Below are positions 34,725 to 42,794 of a stretch of DNA of 43,060 nucleotides, piece after piece. Position 1 is the first letter of the stretch. Each line of letters opens with the position of its first letter. Position numbers and translations under genes: made by a program. The DNA is taken from the NCBI RefSeq assembly GCF_000423825.1, contig NZ_AUIS01000024.1, positions 1 to 43,060 on the forward strand. Reading direction: 5' to 3'. The notes beneath the pieces are model-generated. The model was not told the origin of the DNA. It did no database searches and worked only from the letters and a program-made list of their open reading frames with translations. This stretch comes from Thermithiobacillus tepidarius DSM 3134. Lineage in GTDB: Bacteria > Pseudomonadota > Gammaproteobacteria > Acidithiobacillales > Thermithiobacillaceae.

Positions 34725-35096
34725 ATGGCATCGCGTCTCTGGACTGTGCTGGGTGTCGGACTGCTGCTGAACCCGGGGCTGGCGCCGCCGGCCCTGGCCC
34801 ACACCCACCTGGTGCGCTCCGAGCCGGCCGCGCAGGCGGCCCTGGCCGCGCCGCCCCGGCGCTTCGCCCTGTACTTTGCCCAGCCCATCGAAGGGGCCTT
34901 CAGCCGCTATCTTCTCATTGCCGGGCAGGATAGCCGGCAGTGGCCGCTGGCGGCGGACCAGCCCGCCGTCCGTCATCCGGTGGCGGTGAGCGGGCCGTTG
35001 CCCGAGCTGAAGCCCGGCCGCTATGTGCTGCGCTGGAGCGTGGTCTCCCTGGACGGCCACCGCCAGGAGGGGCGCATCCCCTTCACCGTGCGCTGA
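34725..35096 (+). CDS. copC: CopC-family periplasmic copper-binding protein
   Basis: A 123-residue CopC. The signal peptide is cleaved after PALA to expose an N-terminal His-Thr-His, the usual Cu(II) ligand end. The second ligand group is visible in SLDGHRQEGRIPF near the C-terminus (Asp and His). The mature domain of about 98 residues is normal for single-domain CopC. It binds periplasmic Cu(II) and hands it to CopD, whose gene starts 2 bp after its stop. The Met-rich Cu(I) site of some CopC proteins is not seen. Confidence 0.92.
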   Translation: MASRLWTVLGVGLLLNPGLAPPALAHTHLVRSEPAAQAALAAPPRRFALYFAQPIEGAFSRYLLIAGQDSRQWPLAADQPAVRHPVAVSGPLPELKPGRYVLRWSVVSLDGHRQEGRIPFTVR

Positions 35097-35098
35097 GC

Positions 35099-36148
35099 AT
35101 GGCCGACCCGCACCTGCTGGACGGCATGCTGGCCCGGGCGCTGGCCTACGCCGGCACGGCCGCCATGACCGGGCCGGCCACTTGGCGGCTGCTGACCGGC
35201 GCCGTCGCCGCCCACGCGCGCGCCCTGCGGCTCGGCGGCCTGGCGGCGGCCTGCGGCGGCGCGGCGCTGGCGCTGCACGCCACCACGCTCATGGCCTTCA
35301 CCGCCTTCGTGCCCGACGATTCGGGGCTGCTGGAGCTGGCGGAAACCCGGATCGGCCCGGGCGACTACGCCACCGTCCTGCGCGACACCGCCTACGGGCA
35401 TGCCTGGCTGGCCTATGTGGGCGCCTTGCTGCTGCTGACCGGCTACGGGCGGCTGAGCCGGGCTTGGCCGCGCGCGCAGGCGTGGGGAACCTGGCTCTTG
35501 GGGCTCGGCGCCCTGGGCGCGCTGGCCCTGATGGGCCATGCCGGGGAATGGGGCGCGGGATCGACGCTCTTTGCCGTGGACCTGCTGCATTTGACGGCGG
35601 TCACGGCCTGGCTGGGCGGCTTCATGGTCCTGGTGCTGGGGCGCTTCGGCACCGGCGAGCGGGTGCTGCCGCCGGCCCTGCGCGCCTTCTCGCGCTTCGC
35701 CGCGCCCGCCATGCTGGTGGCGGTCGGCAGCGGGATCGGGCGCTTGGCGCTGCAGGAGGTGGGCCTGGATGCTCTCGCCCACAGTGCCTACGGCTGGGTG
35801 CTGGCCGGCAAGCTGCTGGCGCTGCTCGGCGTGCTGCTGAGCGCCTACGGCCTGCGCCGCTGGCTGCGCGCCGTCCATGAGCCGGCGGCCGCGCAGTGGC
35901 GGACCTTCGATGACCGCCTCAGCGCCGAGATCTTCTTCGCCGCGCTCCTGCTGCTGGCCGCCGCCCTGCTCACTCAGCTCCCACCGCCGCCATCGTATCC
36001 GGCGTCATCCGCGGCTCGATTCCACCCCACTGATGCAGTTGCGCGGCTATGCGCTCCGCCTCGGGCGGCGGACGCAGATGGACGAGCAGCAGCGGGATGT
36101 CGCGCTCCAGGGCCCGGTAATGCTCCGGCTTGGGGTGCGAGCGCCTGA
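35099..36148 (+). CDS. copD: CopD-family copper import protein with run-on C-terminus
   Basis: A 349-residue frame; the first about 292 residues are a standard CopD with eight helices (for example LALMGHAGEW and DLLHLTAVTAWLGGFMVLVLG, the latter with conserved His). CopD moves copper across the inner membrane with CopC. The natural end would be near TQLPPPP (about 35990), but no stop occurs and the frame continues 57 residues through low-complexity sequence antisense to the convergent gene ending at 35970. This suggests loss of the original stop by a 3' deletion or junction. Confidence 0.88.
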   Translation: MADPHLLDGMLARALAYAGTAAMTGPATWRLLTGAVAAHARALRLGGLAAACGGAALALHATTLMAFTAFVPDDSGLLELAETRIGPGDYATVLRDTAYGHAWLAYVGALLLLTGYGRLSRAWPRAQAWGTWLLGLGALGALALMGHAGEWGAGSTLFAVDLLHLTAVTAWLGGFMVLVLGRFGTGERVLPPALRAFSRFAAPAMLVAVGSGIGRLALQEVGLDALAHSAYGWVLAGKLLALLGVLLSAYGLRRWLRAVHEPAAAQWRTFDDRLSAEIFFAALLLLAAALLTQLPPPPSYPASSAARFHPTDAVARLCAPPRAADADGRAAAGCRAPGPGNAPAWGASA

Positions 36149-36518
36149 GCAGGCCATAGAGGCCACCCAAGGCGCCGCCCATCATGACGCCGATGTTGGG
36201 CCCGAGCAACTGGACGTAGGCCAGCAGGCCGGGGGATTCGAAGCCGGGCATGAGGGTCAGGCCGATGGTGAAGGCGGCGGCGAGCACCAGGCCGGCCAGC
36301 GCGCCGCGGCCGGCGAAGGAAAAGATGCTGTCCCGGTACGGTTGCCCCTGGCCGTCGAAGAAGCGCTCGCGGGCGCGCGCGGCCAGGGCCACGTCGATGA
36401 GGTCGCGCGGAATGCCCTGGTTCACCAACTGCGTGACCGCCCGGGTCACGGCGGCTTCCGTTTCGAAGAAGGCCGACACGGTGAAGGTATGCCTGGGTGC
36501 CGATCTGCTCGGGCTCAT
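35970..36518 (-). CDS. Small membrane protein of unknown function in the oxidase operon
   Basis: A 182-residue protein. A soluble N-terminal part (residues 10-60, TFTVSAFFETEAAVTRAVTQLVNQGIPRDLIDVAL) resembles short regulatory/ferredoxin-like folds. Two Gly/Ala-rich hydrophobic segments follow (about 72-93 and 104-125, GVMMGGALGGLYGLL). I do not recognise a named family with certainty. It is the last gene of the cbb3-type operon, with its ATG in a 4-bp overlap with the cytochrome c stop. Its 3' end overlaps the copD run-on by 179 bp. A role in oxidase assembly is only inferred from position. Confidence 0.8.
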   Translation of the reverse strand: MSPSRSAPRHTFTVSAFFETEAAVTRAVTQLVNQGIPRDLIDVALAARARERFFDGQGQPYRDSIFSFAGRGALAGLVLAAAFTIGLTLMPGFESPGLLAYVQLLGPNIGVMMGGALGGLYGLLRRSHPKPEHYRALERDIPLLLVHLRPPPEAERIAAQLHQWGGIEPRMTPDTMAAVGAE

Positions 36519-37162
36519 GCGCCGCTCCGCTGGGCTTGCAGCTCCGGCATGGTCCAGGGCTGGGTGCGGGCGCTGTCGGCCTGGCGGATCTTCGCCACCA
36601 GCTGCGGGTCGACGGGCCCGGCCCGGTTGCCGCCCATGCTGCGGATGTGGGTGGCGACGGCGGCGATCTCTGCGTCGCTCAACTGGTTCTTCCAGGCCGG
36701 CATGTGGCCGTTGTAGCTGCCGCCCTTGACCGTGACTGGCCCCTGCAGGCCGTCCAGGATGATGCGCACCACGGTCTCCGGATCGCCCTGCACGATGTCG
36801 GAACCCGCCAGCGGCGGAAAGGTGCCGGGCACGCCCATGCCGTTGGCCTGGTGGCAGGTGGCGCAATGGGACGTGAAGACCGCCGCGCCCGAAACGGTCT
36901 TCGCCGCGGGCGCCGTCTGGCCCGGCCCGACGCCCACGGGCAGATAGCCGGTGTAGGGGGCGGTGCCGAAGGGCCCCACGTGCTTGCCCAGGTAAAAGCC
37001 GCCGACGAAGACGGTGAGCACCACCGCCGCCCACAGCCACCAGGGACCGGTGTGCGCGGCTTCATTGGGTTCCTCCGCCTCGCGCAACAGGGCGCCGTGG
37101 ATGCGCAGCGTGCTCTTCTCGTGCTGGCGCGGGTCATGCCCGCCGGCGCTCTGCCGATCCAT
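36515..37162 (-). CDS. Membrane-anchored mono-haem cytochrome c (CcoP-like position)
   Basis: A 215-residue protein. A cytoplasmic N-tail precedes one helix (about residues 41-59, WWLWAAVVLTVFVGGFYLG), followed by a single class I cytochrome c domain with haem motif CATCH (100-104) and axial Met154 in NGHMPAWKNQLSD. It occupies the place of CcoP, but CcoP normally has two haems. Its start directly follows the CcoO stop (TGAATG). Likely electron entry to the oxidase on the periplasmic side. Confidence 0.92.
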   Translation of the reverse strand: MDRQSAGGHDPRQHEKSTLRIHGALLREAEEPNEAAHTGPWWLWAAVVLTVFVGGFYLGKHVGPFGTAPYTGYLPVGVGPGQTAPAAKTVSGAAVFTSHCATCHQANGMGVPGTFPPLAGSDIVQGDPETVVRIILDGLQGPVTVKGGSYNGHMPAWKNQLSDAEIAAVATHIRSMGGNRAGPVDPQLVAKIRQADSARTQPWTMPELQAQRSGA

Positions 37163-37795
37163 TCAGGACCCTCCCTGGGCCACCTGGCCCTTGGGCGGGC
37201 TGGTGCCCTCGGGTCGGGCCGATTCCGGCGACGGATAGGTGTGGTTCAGCGATAGCAGGTAGGCTACCAGGGCCAGGGCCTCGGGCTTGGCGACCACCAC
37301 TTGGCCGGGCGGCGCGTAGGGCGCCGGCACCTTGACCACCGTATCTCCGGGCGCCGCCTGGGCCTTCAGCTCGAAGAGGAAGGGGAAGGCCGGCATGATG
37401 GACCAGGGCACCAAGGCGCGCGGCTGGTACAGGTGCAGCAATTGCCACTGCGGGTCGGGCAGGCGCGCGCCGACGTTGAAGAGATCCGGCCCGGTGCGCA
37501 TGGTGCCGAGCAGATGCGGCTGGTCATAGTAGTAATCCGCCGGCACCGAGGGCCGCCCCCAGCCGCGCTGGGCGTCGGTGGTGATGGCCGGGTCACGGAT
37601 CTGCTGCGTATGGCAGTAGATGCAGCCGTTGGCCATGTAAACGGCGCGCCCGCGTGCCTGCTCCGCCGTGTAGGGCTTGAGCTGCGGCGGCGGCTTGACC
37701 TCGGCCAGCAGCGCCTTGGGGACGGCCACCAGCACCACCGCCGCGAAGGTCACCGCGGCCAAGGCGCCGATCAGCAGCATGAGCACCCGACTCAC
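37163..37795 (-). CDS. ccoO: cbb3-type oxidase subunit II (CcoO/FixO-like)
   Basis: A 210-residue mono-haem cytochrome c subunit. An N-terminal anchor (residues 4-27) leads to the haem motif CIYCH (58-62) in GCIYCHTQQIRDP, a strict CcoO signature. The GWGRPSVPADYYYDQPHLLGTMRTGPDLFNVG block is also conserved. The start is a GTG at 37795 that overlaps the CcoN stop (GTGA). It passes electrons from the cytochrome c subunit to CcoN. Confidence 0.95.
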   Translation of the reverse strand: MSRVLMLLIGALAAVTFAAVVLVAVPKALLAEVKPPPQLKPYTAEQARGRAVYMANGCIYCHTQQIRDPAITTDAQRGWGRPSVPADYYYDQPHLLGTMRTGPDLFNVGARLPDPQWQLLHLYQPRALVPWSIMPAFPFLFELKAQAAPGDTVVKVPAPYAPPGQVVVAKPEALALVAYLLSLNHTYPSPESARPEGTSPPKGQVAQGGS

Positions 37796-39285
37796 GGCCG
37801 TCCGCCTTCACGCAGCGCGGCGGGCGCCGGCTCGTCGATGAGGATGGGCTTGACGGCGTAGAAGGGCGGCGCCTCCAGCTCGGGACCGCGCCGCATCACC
37901 ATCAGATAGGTGTGATACAAAAACACCAGGTGCCCCAGCGTCAGCACCACCGCCGACGCGCTGCGCACCCACAGCCAGGGAATGGTCGCCTCCACGGAAG
38001 TCTGGAAGGACTTGGCCGGATCGAGCATGTCCAGGCCCTGGATCACCCCGCCGATGCTCAGACCGACCACGTAGACCACCATGCCCACCGCCACCAGCCA
38101 GAAGTGCAGGCGGATGAGCTGGGCGCTGGGCCATTCGCGGCCGATGAGGCGCGGCAGGATATAGTAGAGCGCGCCGAAGAGGGCGAAGGTGACGAACATG
38201 TAGACACCCACGTGCGAATGGGCGATGGTCCACTGGGTGAAGTGGCTGACGCGGTTGACCTCCACCAGCGCCGTCATGATGCCCTGCAGCGACACCGCCG
38301 TGTAGGACATGGCGGCCAGCACGATGAAGGTGAGCGTGGGCGAGTAGCGCATGGCGCCGAAGCGCCCCACCACCGTCATGTGCTGGTTCACGCCCACCGC
38401 CAGCACCGGGATGAACATCATGATGCTGGCGGTGATGGAAGTGGTGATCATCCACTGCGGCAAGGGCCCGCCGACCAGATGGTGCATGCCGTTCAGGGCA
38501 TAGAAGAAAGCCAGCGCCCAGAAGCCCACCAGCGACAGCCAGTAGGAATAGATGGGCCGCCCCACGATCTTGGGAATCAGGTAATAGATCACCCCCAGGT
38601 TGACGGTGGTCAGCCACAGCCCGAGGGCGTTGTGGGCATAGAACCAGTTCACCGCCGCCGACTCCACGCCGCGGTAGAAGGGCAGGTTGCCCACGGTGAA
38701 GATGACGGGAAACCACAGATAAGAGGCGGCCACGTACCAGACCGATACGTAGAGATGCTTCACCTGGCGGTCCATCAGCGTGCGCCAGATGCTCGCGCCC
38801 ACCAGTCCGGCGCCGAGCACCAGCAACGGATCGGCGAGGTAGCGGTCCATCTCCAGCCACTCGAGACCATCGGTCACGCCGGCCAGCATCAGCACGACGC
38901 CCACGACTACGCCCACGGTCCACACCAGGATGCCGGCACTGGCGAGATTGGCCCAGCGCAGCGGCGTACGCAGCAGGCGCGGCATCATCCACAGGGACAC
39001 CCCGAACATGCTGGTGGAGGCCCAGCCATAGATCATGGCGTTCAGGTGGGCCGGACGCACGCGCCCGAAGGTCAGCCAGTCCCAGTGCGACCACCAGTCG
39101 GGGAAGTTGAACTTGAAGCTGGCCACGTCGCCGAAGAAGGTGCCCACCAGCAGCCAGGCGAGGCCGATGTAGAAGCTGAGCAGCACCGGCCGGCGCCCGG
39201 AGGCGTCGTAGCGGGCCACTTCCTCGACGTTCTCCCGGATCTGCTGGTCTTCCTTGCTGAGCCGGGCCGCTGCGCTGTCGCTCAT
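37792..39285 (-). CDS. ccoN: cbb3-type cytochrome c oxidase subunit I (CcoN/FixN-like)
   Basis: A 497-residue haem-copper oxidase catalytic subunit with about 12-14 helices. Ligands line up with Pseudomonas stutzeri CcoN: His80 (low-spin haem b), His218 (CuB, WFYAHNALG), cross-linked Tyr262 (FFYALNG), His268/His269 (CuB), and His356/His358 (haem b3 and b, TIAHSHVG). The Tyr supports an oxygen reductase rather than a NO reductase. It reduces O2 to water with high affinity and pumps protons. The ATG at 39285 lies in a 4-bp overlap with the CcoS-like gene. Confidence 0.95.
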   Translation of the reverse strand: MSDSAAARLSKEDQQIRENVEEVARYDASGRRPVLLSFYIGLAWLLVGTFFGDVASFKFNFPDWWSHWDWLTFGRVRPAHLNAMIYGWASTSMFGVSLWMMPRLLRTPLRWANLASAGILVWTVGVVVGVVLMLAGVTDGLEWLEMDRYLADPLLVLGAGLVGASIWRTLMDRQVKHLYVSVWYVAASYLWFPVIFTVGNLPFYRGVESAAVNWFYAHNALGLWLTTVNLGVIYYLIPKIVGRPIYSYWLSLVGFWALAFFYALNGMHHLVGGPLPQWMITTSITASIMMFIPVLAVGVNQHMTVVGRFGAMRYSPTLTFIVLAAMSYTAVSLQGIMTALVEVNRVSHFTQWTIAHSHVGVYMFVTFALFGALYYILPRLIGREWPSAQLIRLHFWLVAVGMVVYVVGLSIGGVIQGLDMLDPAKSFQTSVEATIPWLWVRSASAVVLTLGHLVFLYHTYLMVMRRGPELEAPPFYAVKPILIDEPAPAALREGGRP

Positions 39286-39530
39286 CGCGCTTCTCCCCAT
39301 TCGCCCTTTTTCGGCGGAATCAGCTCGCCGTAGGCGGCGGCGCGCTCGGCCCGCTGCGCGGCGTTCTCCCACGGGCGCTCGTAGCGCAGGTCGGCACTGT
39401 CGAAGGGCAGCATGGCCTGGGCATCCATCTCGTCGAACTGCCCCGCCTTGAAGGCCCAGGCCAGCAGGGCGAAGCCGAGCAGGCCGAGCCCCAGCACCAG
39501 CAGGATGACGGTCAGGGACGCGTAGAACAC
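39282..39530 (-). CDS. CcoS/FixS-like small membrane protein
   Basis: An 82-residue protein with one membrane helix (residues 2-25, SLTVILLVLGLGLLGFALLAWAF), followed by the KAGQFDEMDAQAMLPFD segment that matches the GQFDD motif after the helix of CcoS. A GTG start at 39530 is chosen because GGAGG lies 5 bp upstream; the frame stays open further upstream without a ribosome site. CcoS is needed for cofactor insertion in cbb3 oxidase. The charged C-tail (RYERPWENAAQRAERAA) is longer than usual. It is the first gene of the oxidase operon, unlike the common position near ccoI. Confidence 0.82.
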   Translation of the reverse strand: MFYASLTVILLVLGLGLLGFALLAWAFKAGQFDEMDAQAMLPFDSADLRYERPWENAAQRAERAAAYGELIPPKKGEWGEAR

Positions 39531-39805
39531 GGGCGCCTCCGCAGGAAGAAACGATGGCCGGAGGATGACGCGCAACGGGAAGCGGAAGGACTGGGGAAAC
39601 CGAGATCTTTCATGCGTTTCTCTCCTCGCTGGAGCAGGAAAGCCTGAAAAGCGGACCCGGCGGTGCTGGCGGGAATTGAGCAAAGATAAAGACTGTGGCA
39701 GGCCGCGGAAATCAGACCAAGGTTTTAAGCCTGCGCTTGCCTCCCCGCCGCCCGCGGGCTTAAATGGATGACACCGCCCCGACCGGCCTTGCGCGAGACC
39801 CGCCG

Positions 39806-40951
39806 ATGCACATCCTGGTGATCAACGCCGGCTCCTCCTCCCTGAAAGCGGAGCTCTGGGACTCGTCCTCGGCGCAGGCGCTGCTGCGCTGGCACGCCCA
39901 GCGCATCGGCAGCGCCCACGGCGCCATCGTCAGCCAAAGCGGCAGCGCGCCCGCCCGCCGGCAGGTGCAAATGCTGTCCAGCCATGCCGACGCCTTTCAG
40001 GCGCTGCTGCGCGAGCTGGGCGGGCAGCCTGCCTTCCAGCGCGTGGGCCACCGGGTGGTGCACGGCGGCCCCGACTACGTGCGGTCCACCTGGCTGGACG
40101 ACCGCGTCTGCGCCGAACTGCGCCGCCTCGTGCCCTTGAGCCCCCTGCACCAGCCCCTCAACCTGCAGCTCATCGACGCCAGCCGGCAGGCCTGGCCCGC
40201 CATTCCCCAGGCCGCCGTCTTCGATACCGAGTTCCACGCCACCCTGCCGCCGGTCGCGCGCGAGTACGCCCTGCCCCAAACGTGGCGCGACTGGGGCGTG
40301 CGCCGCTACGGCTTCCACGGCATCGCCTGCGAGGACGTGCTACACCAGCTGGGCGCGGCTCGGGCGTCACGGCTGGTCATCTGCCACCTGGGCAGCGGCG
40401 CCTCGGTGACGGCGGTGCGCGACGGCGCGAGCGTGGACACCAGCATGGGCATGACGCCCCTGGAGGGGCTGGTGATGGCCACCCGCTCCGGCGACGTCGA
40501 CCCCGGCGCGCTCCTGTACCTGCTGCGCGAGCGCGGCGTCAGCCCCGCGGAACTCGATCGCGGCCTCAACGAGGCCAGCGGCCTGCTTGGCCTGGCCGGC
40601 GACCGCGACATGGCCCACCTGCTGGCCGCCGACACGCCGGCGGCGCGCTTTGCCGTGGAGCTCTTCTGCTACCGGGTGCGCAAGGCCATCGGCGCCTACG
40701 CCGCCGCCCTGGGCGGCCTGGATCAGCTCGTCTTCTCCGGCGGCATCGGCGAAAACGCGCCCGCCGTGCGCGCCGCCATCTGCGCGCCGCTGGACTTCCT
40801 TGGCGTGCGCCTCGACCCGGCGGCCAACGCCGCCAATGAGGCGCGGCTCGCCACCGGCCCGGTGGACGTGCACCGCATCGCCGTCAACGAAAACCGCGCC
40901 ATCACCCGGGCGGTAGCCGCCCTGCCTGCCCCGCCGGCCGTTGCGACTTAA
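39806..40951 (+). CDS. ackA: Acetate/propionate kinase
   Basis: A 381-residue acetokinase. MHILVINAGSSSLK is the phosphate-binding opening. Substrate Arg83 is in HRVVHGG, catalytic Asp140 in FDTEFH, and His171 in YGFHG; the MTPLEGLVMATRSGDVDPG and VFSGGIGENAP blocks follow. It converts acetyl-phosphate plus ADP to acetate plus ATP or the reverse. Two usually conserved sites differ: FDTAFH is FDTEFH and FHGTSH is FHGIAC. The ATG at 39806 gives the family start; an ATG 14 codons earlier is less likely. No phosphotransacetylase gene is nearby. Confidence 0.93.
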   Translation: MHILVINAGSSSLKAELWDSSSAQALLRWHAQRIGSAHGAIVSQSGSAPARRQVQMLSSHADAFQALLRELGGQPAFQRVGHRVVHGGPDYVRSTWLDDRVCAELRRLVPLSPLHQPLNLQLIDASRQAWPAIPQAAVFDTEFHATLPPVAREYALPQTWRDWGVRRYGFHGIACEDVLHQLGAARASRLVICHLGSGASVTAVRDGASVDTSMGMTPLEGLVMATRSGDVDPGALLYLLRERGVSPAELDRGLNEASGLLGLAGDRDMAHLLAADTPAARFAVELFCYRVRKAIGAYAAALGGLDQLVFSGGIGENAPAVRAAICAPLDFLGVRLDPAANAANEARLATGPVDVHRIAVNENRAITRAVAALPAPPAVAT

Positions 40952-40967
40952 GTCTTCCCGCTTAAGT
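40946..40967. repeat. Inverted repeat over the ackA stop
   Basis: ACTTAAG (40946-40952) and CTTAAGT (40961-40967) form a perfect 7-bp stem around TCTTCCCG, including the ackA stop codon. It lacks a T-run. It could be a weak terminator or an operator for the next gene. Confidence 0.4.
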
Positions 40968-41040
40968 GCTATGCAGCAAATCGGAACTTTTTCCTATCCT
41001 TGAGTCGCGGTCATTACAACAGCACAGATAGGGAGGATGT

Positions 41041-42684
41041 ATGGAGCGCGGCTCGCACGCCCTTCGGGCGCTTCCGTTCGTTTTGGCTTTGGGTCTGGCA
41101 GGCTGTGGCGGCGGCGGGAGCGGCGACAGCGCCAGCCCGACGTCCGGCGTGGCGCCGGACACCACGGCACCCTTCGTCGTCTCCACCACGCCCGCGAACA
41201 ACGCCGTCGGCGTGGCCGTCAACGGCGCCATTACCGTCACCTTCAGCGAGCCGGTAACCGGCATCGACGGGACCACCTTCCTGGTGAGCGCCAACGGTGC
41301 GCCGGTGGCTGGCCAAGTCACCTATGTGGGCCGAACCGCCACTTTCACGCCCAGCAGCCCCCTGGCCGCTGCCGGCACCACCTACACGGTCACCATCACC
41401 ACCGGCGTCAAGGACGCAGCGGGCAACGCACTGGCGTCCAACTACAACTGGACCTTCAGCACGCCGGCCGCCGCCGGCAATGCCGTCGCCCGCGCCGCCG
41501 ACGGCAGCATCTACGTGGTCGGCGACACCAACGGCAACCTGGGCGTCAGCACGTTGGTCAACCAAGGTGCCCGGGACATCTTCCTGATCAAGTATGACGG
41601 CAGCGGCAACGTGGCCTGGCGGCGCCTGATCGGCACCAGCGCCGACGAGTCGGCCGCCGGCGTGACCGTGGATGCCAGCGGCGGCGTCTACGTGGCCGGC
41701 GCCACCCAGGGCAAGCTGGGCGACAACATCGGTGCCAATGTCGGCAAGAGCGATCTCTTCATAATCAAGTTCGACGCCGGCGGCAACCGGCTCTGGGCCC
41801 AGCAGCTCGGCACCACCGAGGATGACGCCGCCACTGGCGTGGCGGTGGACGGCAACGGCGGTGTCTACGTAGCCGGCCATACCAGCGGCACGCTGGCCGG
41901 CGCCATCAGCGCTGGTCAGCGCGATGCCCTGCTCGCCCGCTTTGATGCGAGCAATGGCGCGCTCATCTGGACCCGGCAGTTGGGCACCGCCGCGAACGAC
42001 AAGGCCACCAGCGTGACGGCGGACGGTACCGGCATCTATGTGGGCGGCACCACCGGCGGCATCATGCCTGGCGTACCCGCTGCCACCACCTACATGGGCG
42101 CCACCGACTTCTTCGTGGCCAAGTTCGACGCCAGCGGCAATCAGACCTGGACCCAGCAGATGGGCACGCCGGAGGACGACATCCTCAGCGGCATCGCGGT
42201 GTTCAGCGGCAAAGTCTACGTGACCGGCCACACCAACTGCAACCTGGCCGGCACCAACGCCGCGGGCGATGTAGGCATTACCTATGATCTCTTCGCCGTC
42301 AGTTTCCGCATCGGCGATGGGCTCATGCAGTGGAAACAGGAGTTCGGCTCGAAGGGCAGCGAGTTCGCCACCGGCGTCGCCGTGGACGCCAGCGGCGTCT
42401 ACGTGACCGGCTATACCAACGGCAACCTGGCTGATCCCGGCGCCGCCATGCAGAGCAATCCTTATGATGCATTCCTGGTCAAGTACGATCTCAGCGGCGC
42501 TCGCCAGTGGGTGCAGCAGAAAGGCACGGCCGGCAGCGATCTGACCAACGCCGTGGCGGTGGACGGCAACGGCAACACCGTCATCACCGGCTACAGCAGC
42601 GAGCCGCAGAACCTGGCCGGCAGCACCGCCGTGGGCGACGGGGTCTTCCTGCTCAGGTACGACGGCAGCGGCAATCCCGTCTAA
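41041..42684 (+). CDS. Lipoprotein with Big_5 (Ig-like) domain and seven SBBP propeller repeats
   Basis: A 547-residue surface-type lipoprotein. Lipobox LAGC (Cys22) is followed by a Gly-rich linker. A Big_5/SbsA-type Ig domain occupies about residues 40-143 (VVSTTPANNAVGVAVNGAITVTFSEPV ... WTFSTP). Seven repeats of about 50-60 residues follow, each with a VYVAGxT-like strand, a DxFLxKxD-like strand and a WxxQxGT-like strand, ending at GSGNPV. Seven blades suggest a closed beta-propeller. Likely exported to the outer membrane; ligand unknown. Ribosome site GGGAGGAT. A hairpin terminator follows at 42716. Confidence 0.9.
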   Translation: MERGSHALRALPFVLALGLAGCGGGGSGDSASPTSGVAPDTTAPFVVSTTPANNAVGVAVNGAITVTFSEPVTGIDGTTFLVSANGAPVAGQVTYVGRTATFTPSSPLAAAGTTYTVTITTGVKDAAGNALASNYNWTFSTPAAAGNAVARAADGSIYVVGDTNGNLGVSTLVNQGARDIFLIKYDGSGNVAWRRLIGTSADESAAGVTVDASGGVYVAGATQGKLGDNIGANVGKSDLFIIKFDAGGNRLWAQQLGTTEDDAATGVAVDGNGGVYVAGHTSGTLAGAISAGQRDALLARFDASNGALIWTRQLGTAANDKATSVTADGTGIYVGGTTGGIMPGVPAATTYMGATDFFVAKFDASGNQTWTQQMGTPEDDILSGIAVFSGKVYVTGHTNCNLAGTNAAGDVGITYDLFAVSFRIGDGLMQWKQEFGSKGSEFATGVAVDASGVYVTGYTNGNLADPGAAMQSNPYDAFLVKYDLSGARQWVQQKGTAGSDLTNAVAVDGNGNTVITGYSSEPQNLAGSTAVGDGVFLLRYDGSGNPV

Positions 42685-42715
42685 GCCGGCGGTCACAGGC
42701 TGCTCAGCCAGCCGC

Positions 42716-42738
42716 GGGGGGCGCAATGCCCCCCATTT
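42716..42738 (+). terminator. Intrinsic terminator after the propeller lipoprotein
   Basis: GGGGGGC pairs perfectly with GCCCCCC around a GCAAT loop, followed by ATTTT. A textbook stem, 31 bp after the stop. Confidence 0.85.
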
Positions 42739-42794
42739 TGCCTCTTTTCAATTTCGAGTGGGTAAGCTGGACCTGAGCAGGTACGGGATCGGGT

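Noticed and set aside
37792-39285. CcoN considered as a NorB-type nitric oxide reductase.
   Set aside because: Tyr262 aligns with the cbb3 cross-linked tyrosine, and a CcoO-type subunit with CIYCH follows, so an O2 reductase is favoured.
39670-39700. TTGAGCAAAGATAA as a possible FNR/ANR site upstream of the cbb3 operon.
   Set aside because: Only one half-site fits TTGAT-N4-ATCAA; the second half does not match.
40983-41010. GGAACTT resembling an ECF-sigma -35 box before the propeller lipoprotein.
   Set aside because: No convincing -10 motif at a suitable distance; left as chance.
41014-42726. 570-codon minus-strand frame opposite the propeller lipoprotein, with apparent repeats.
   Set aside because: Its repeats mirror the SBBP repeats on the plus strand, and the plus frame has the lipobox, ribosome site and terminator.
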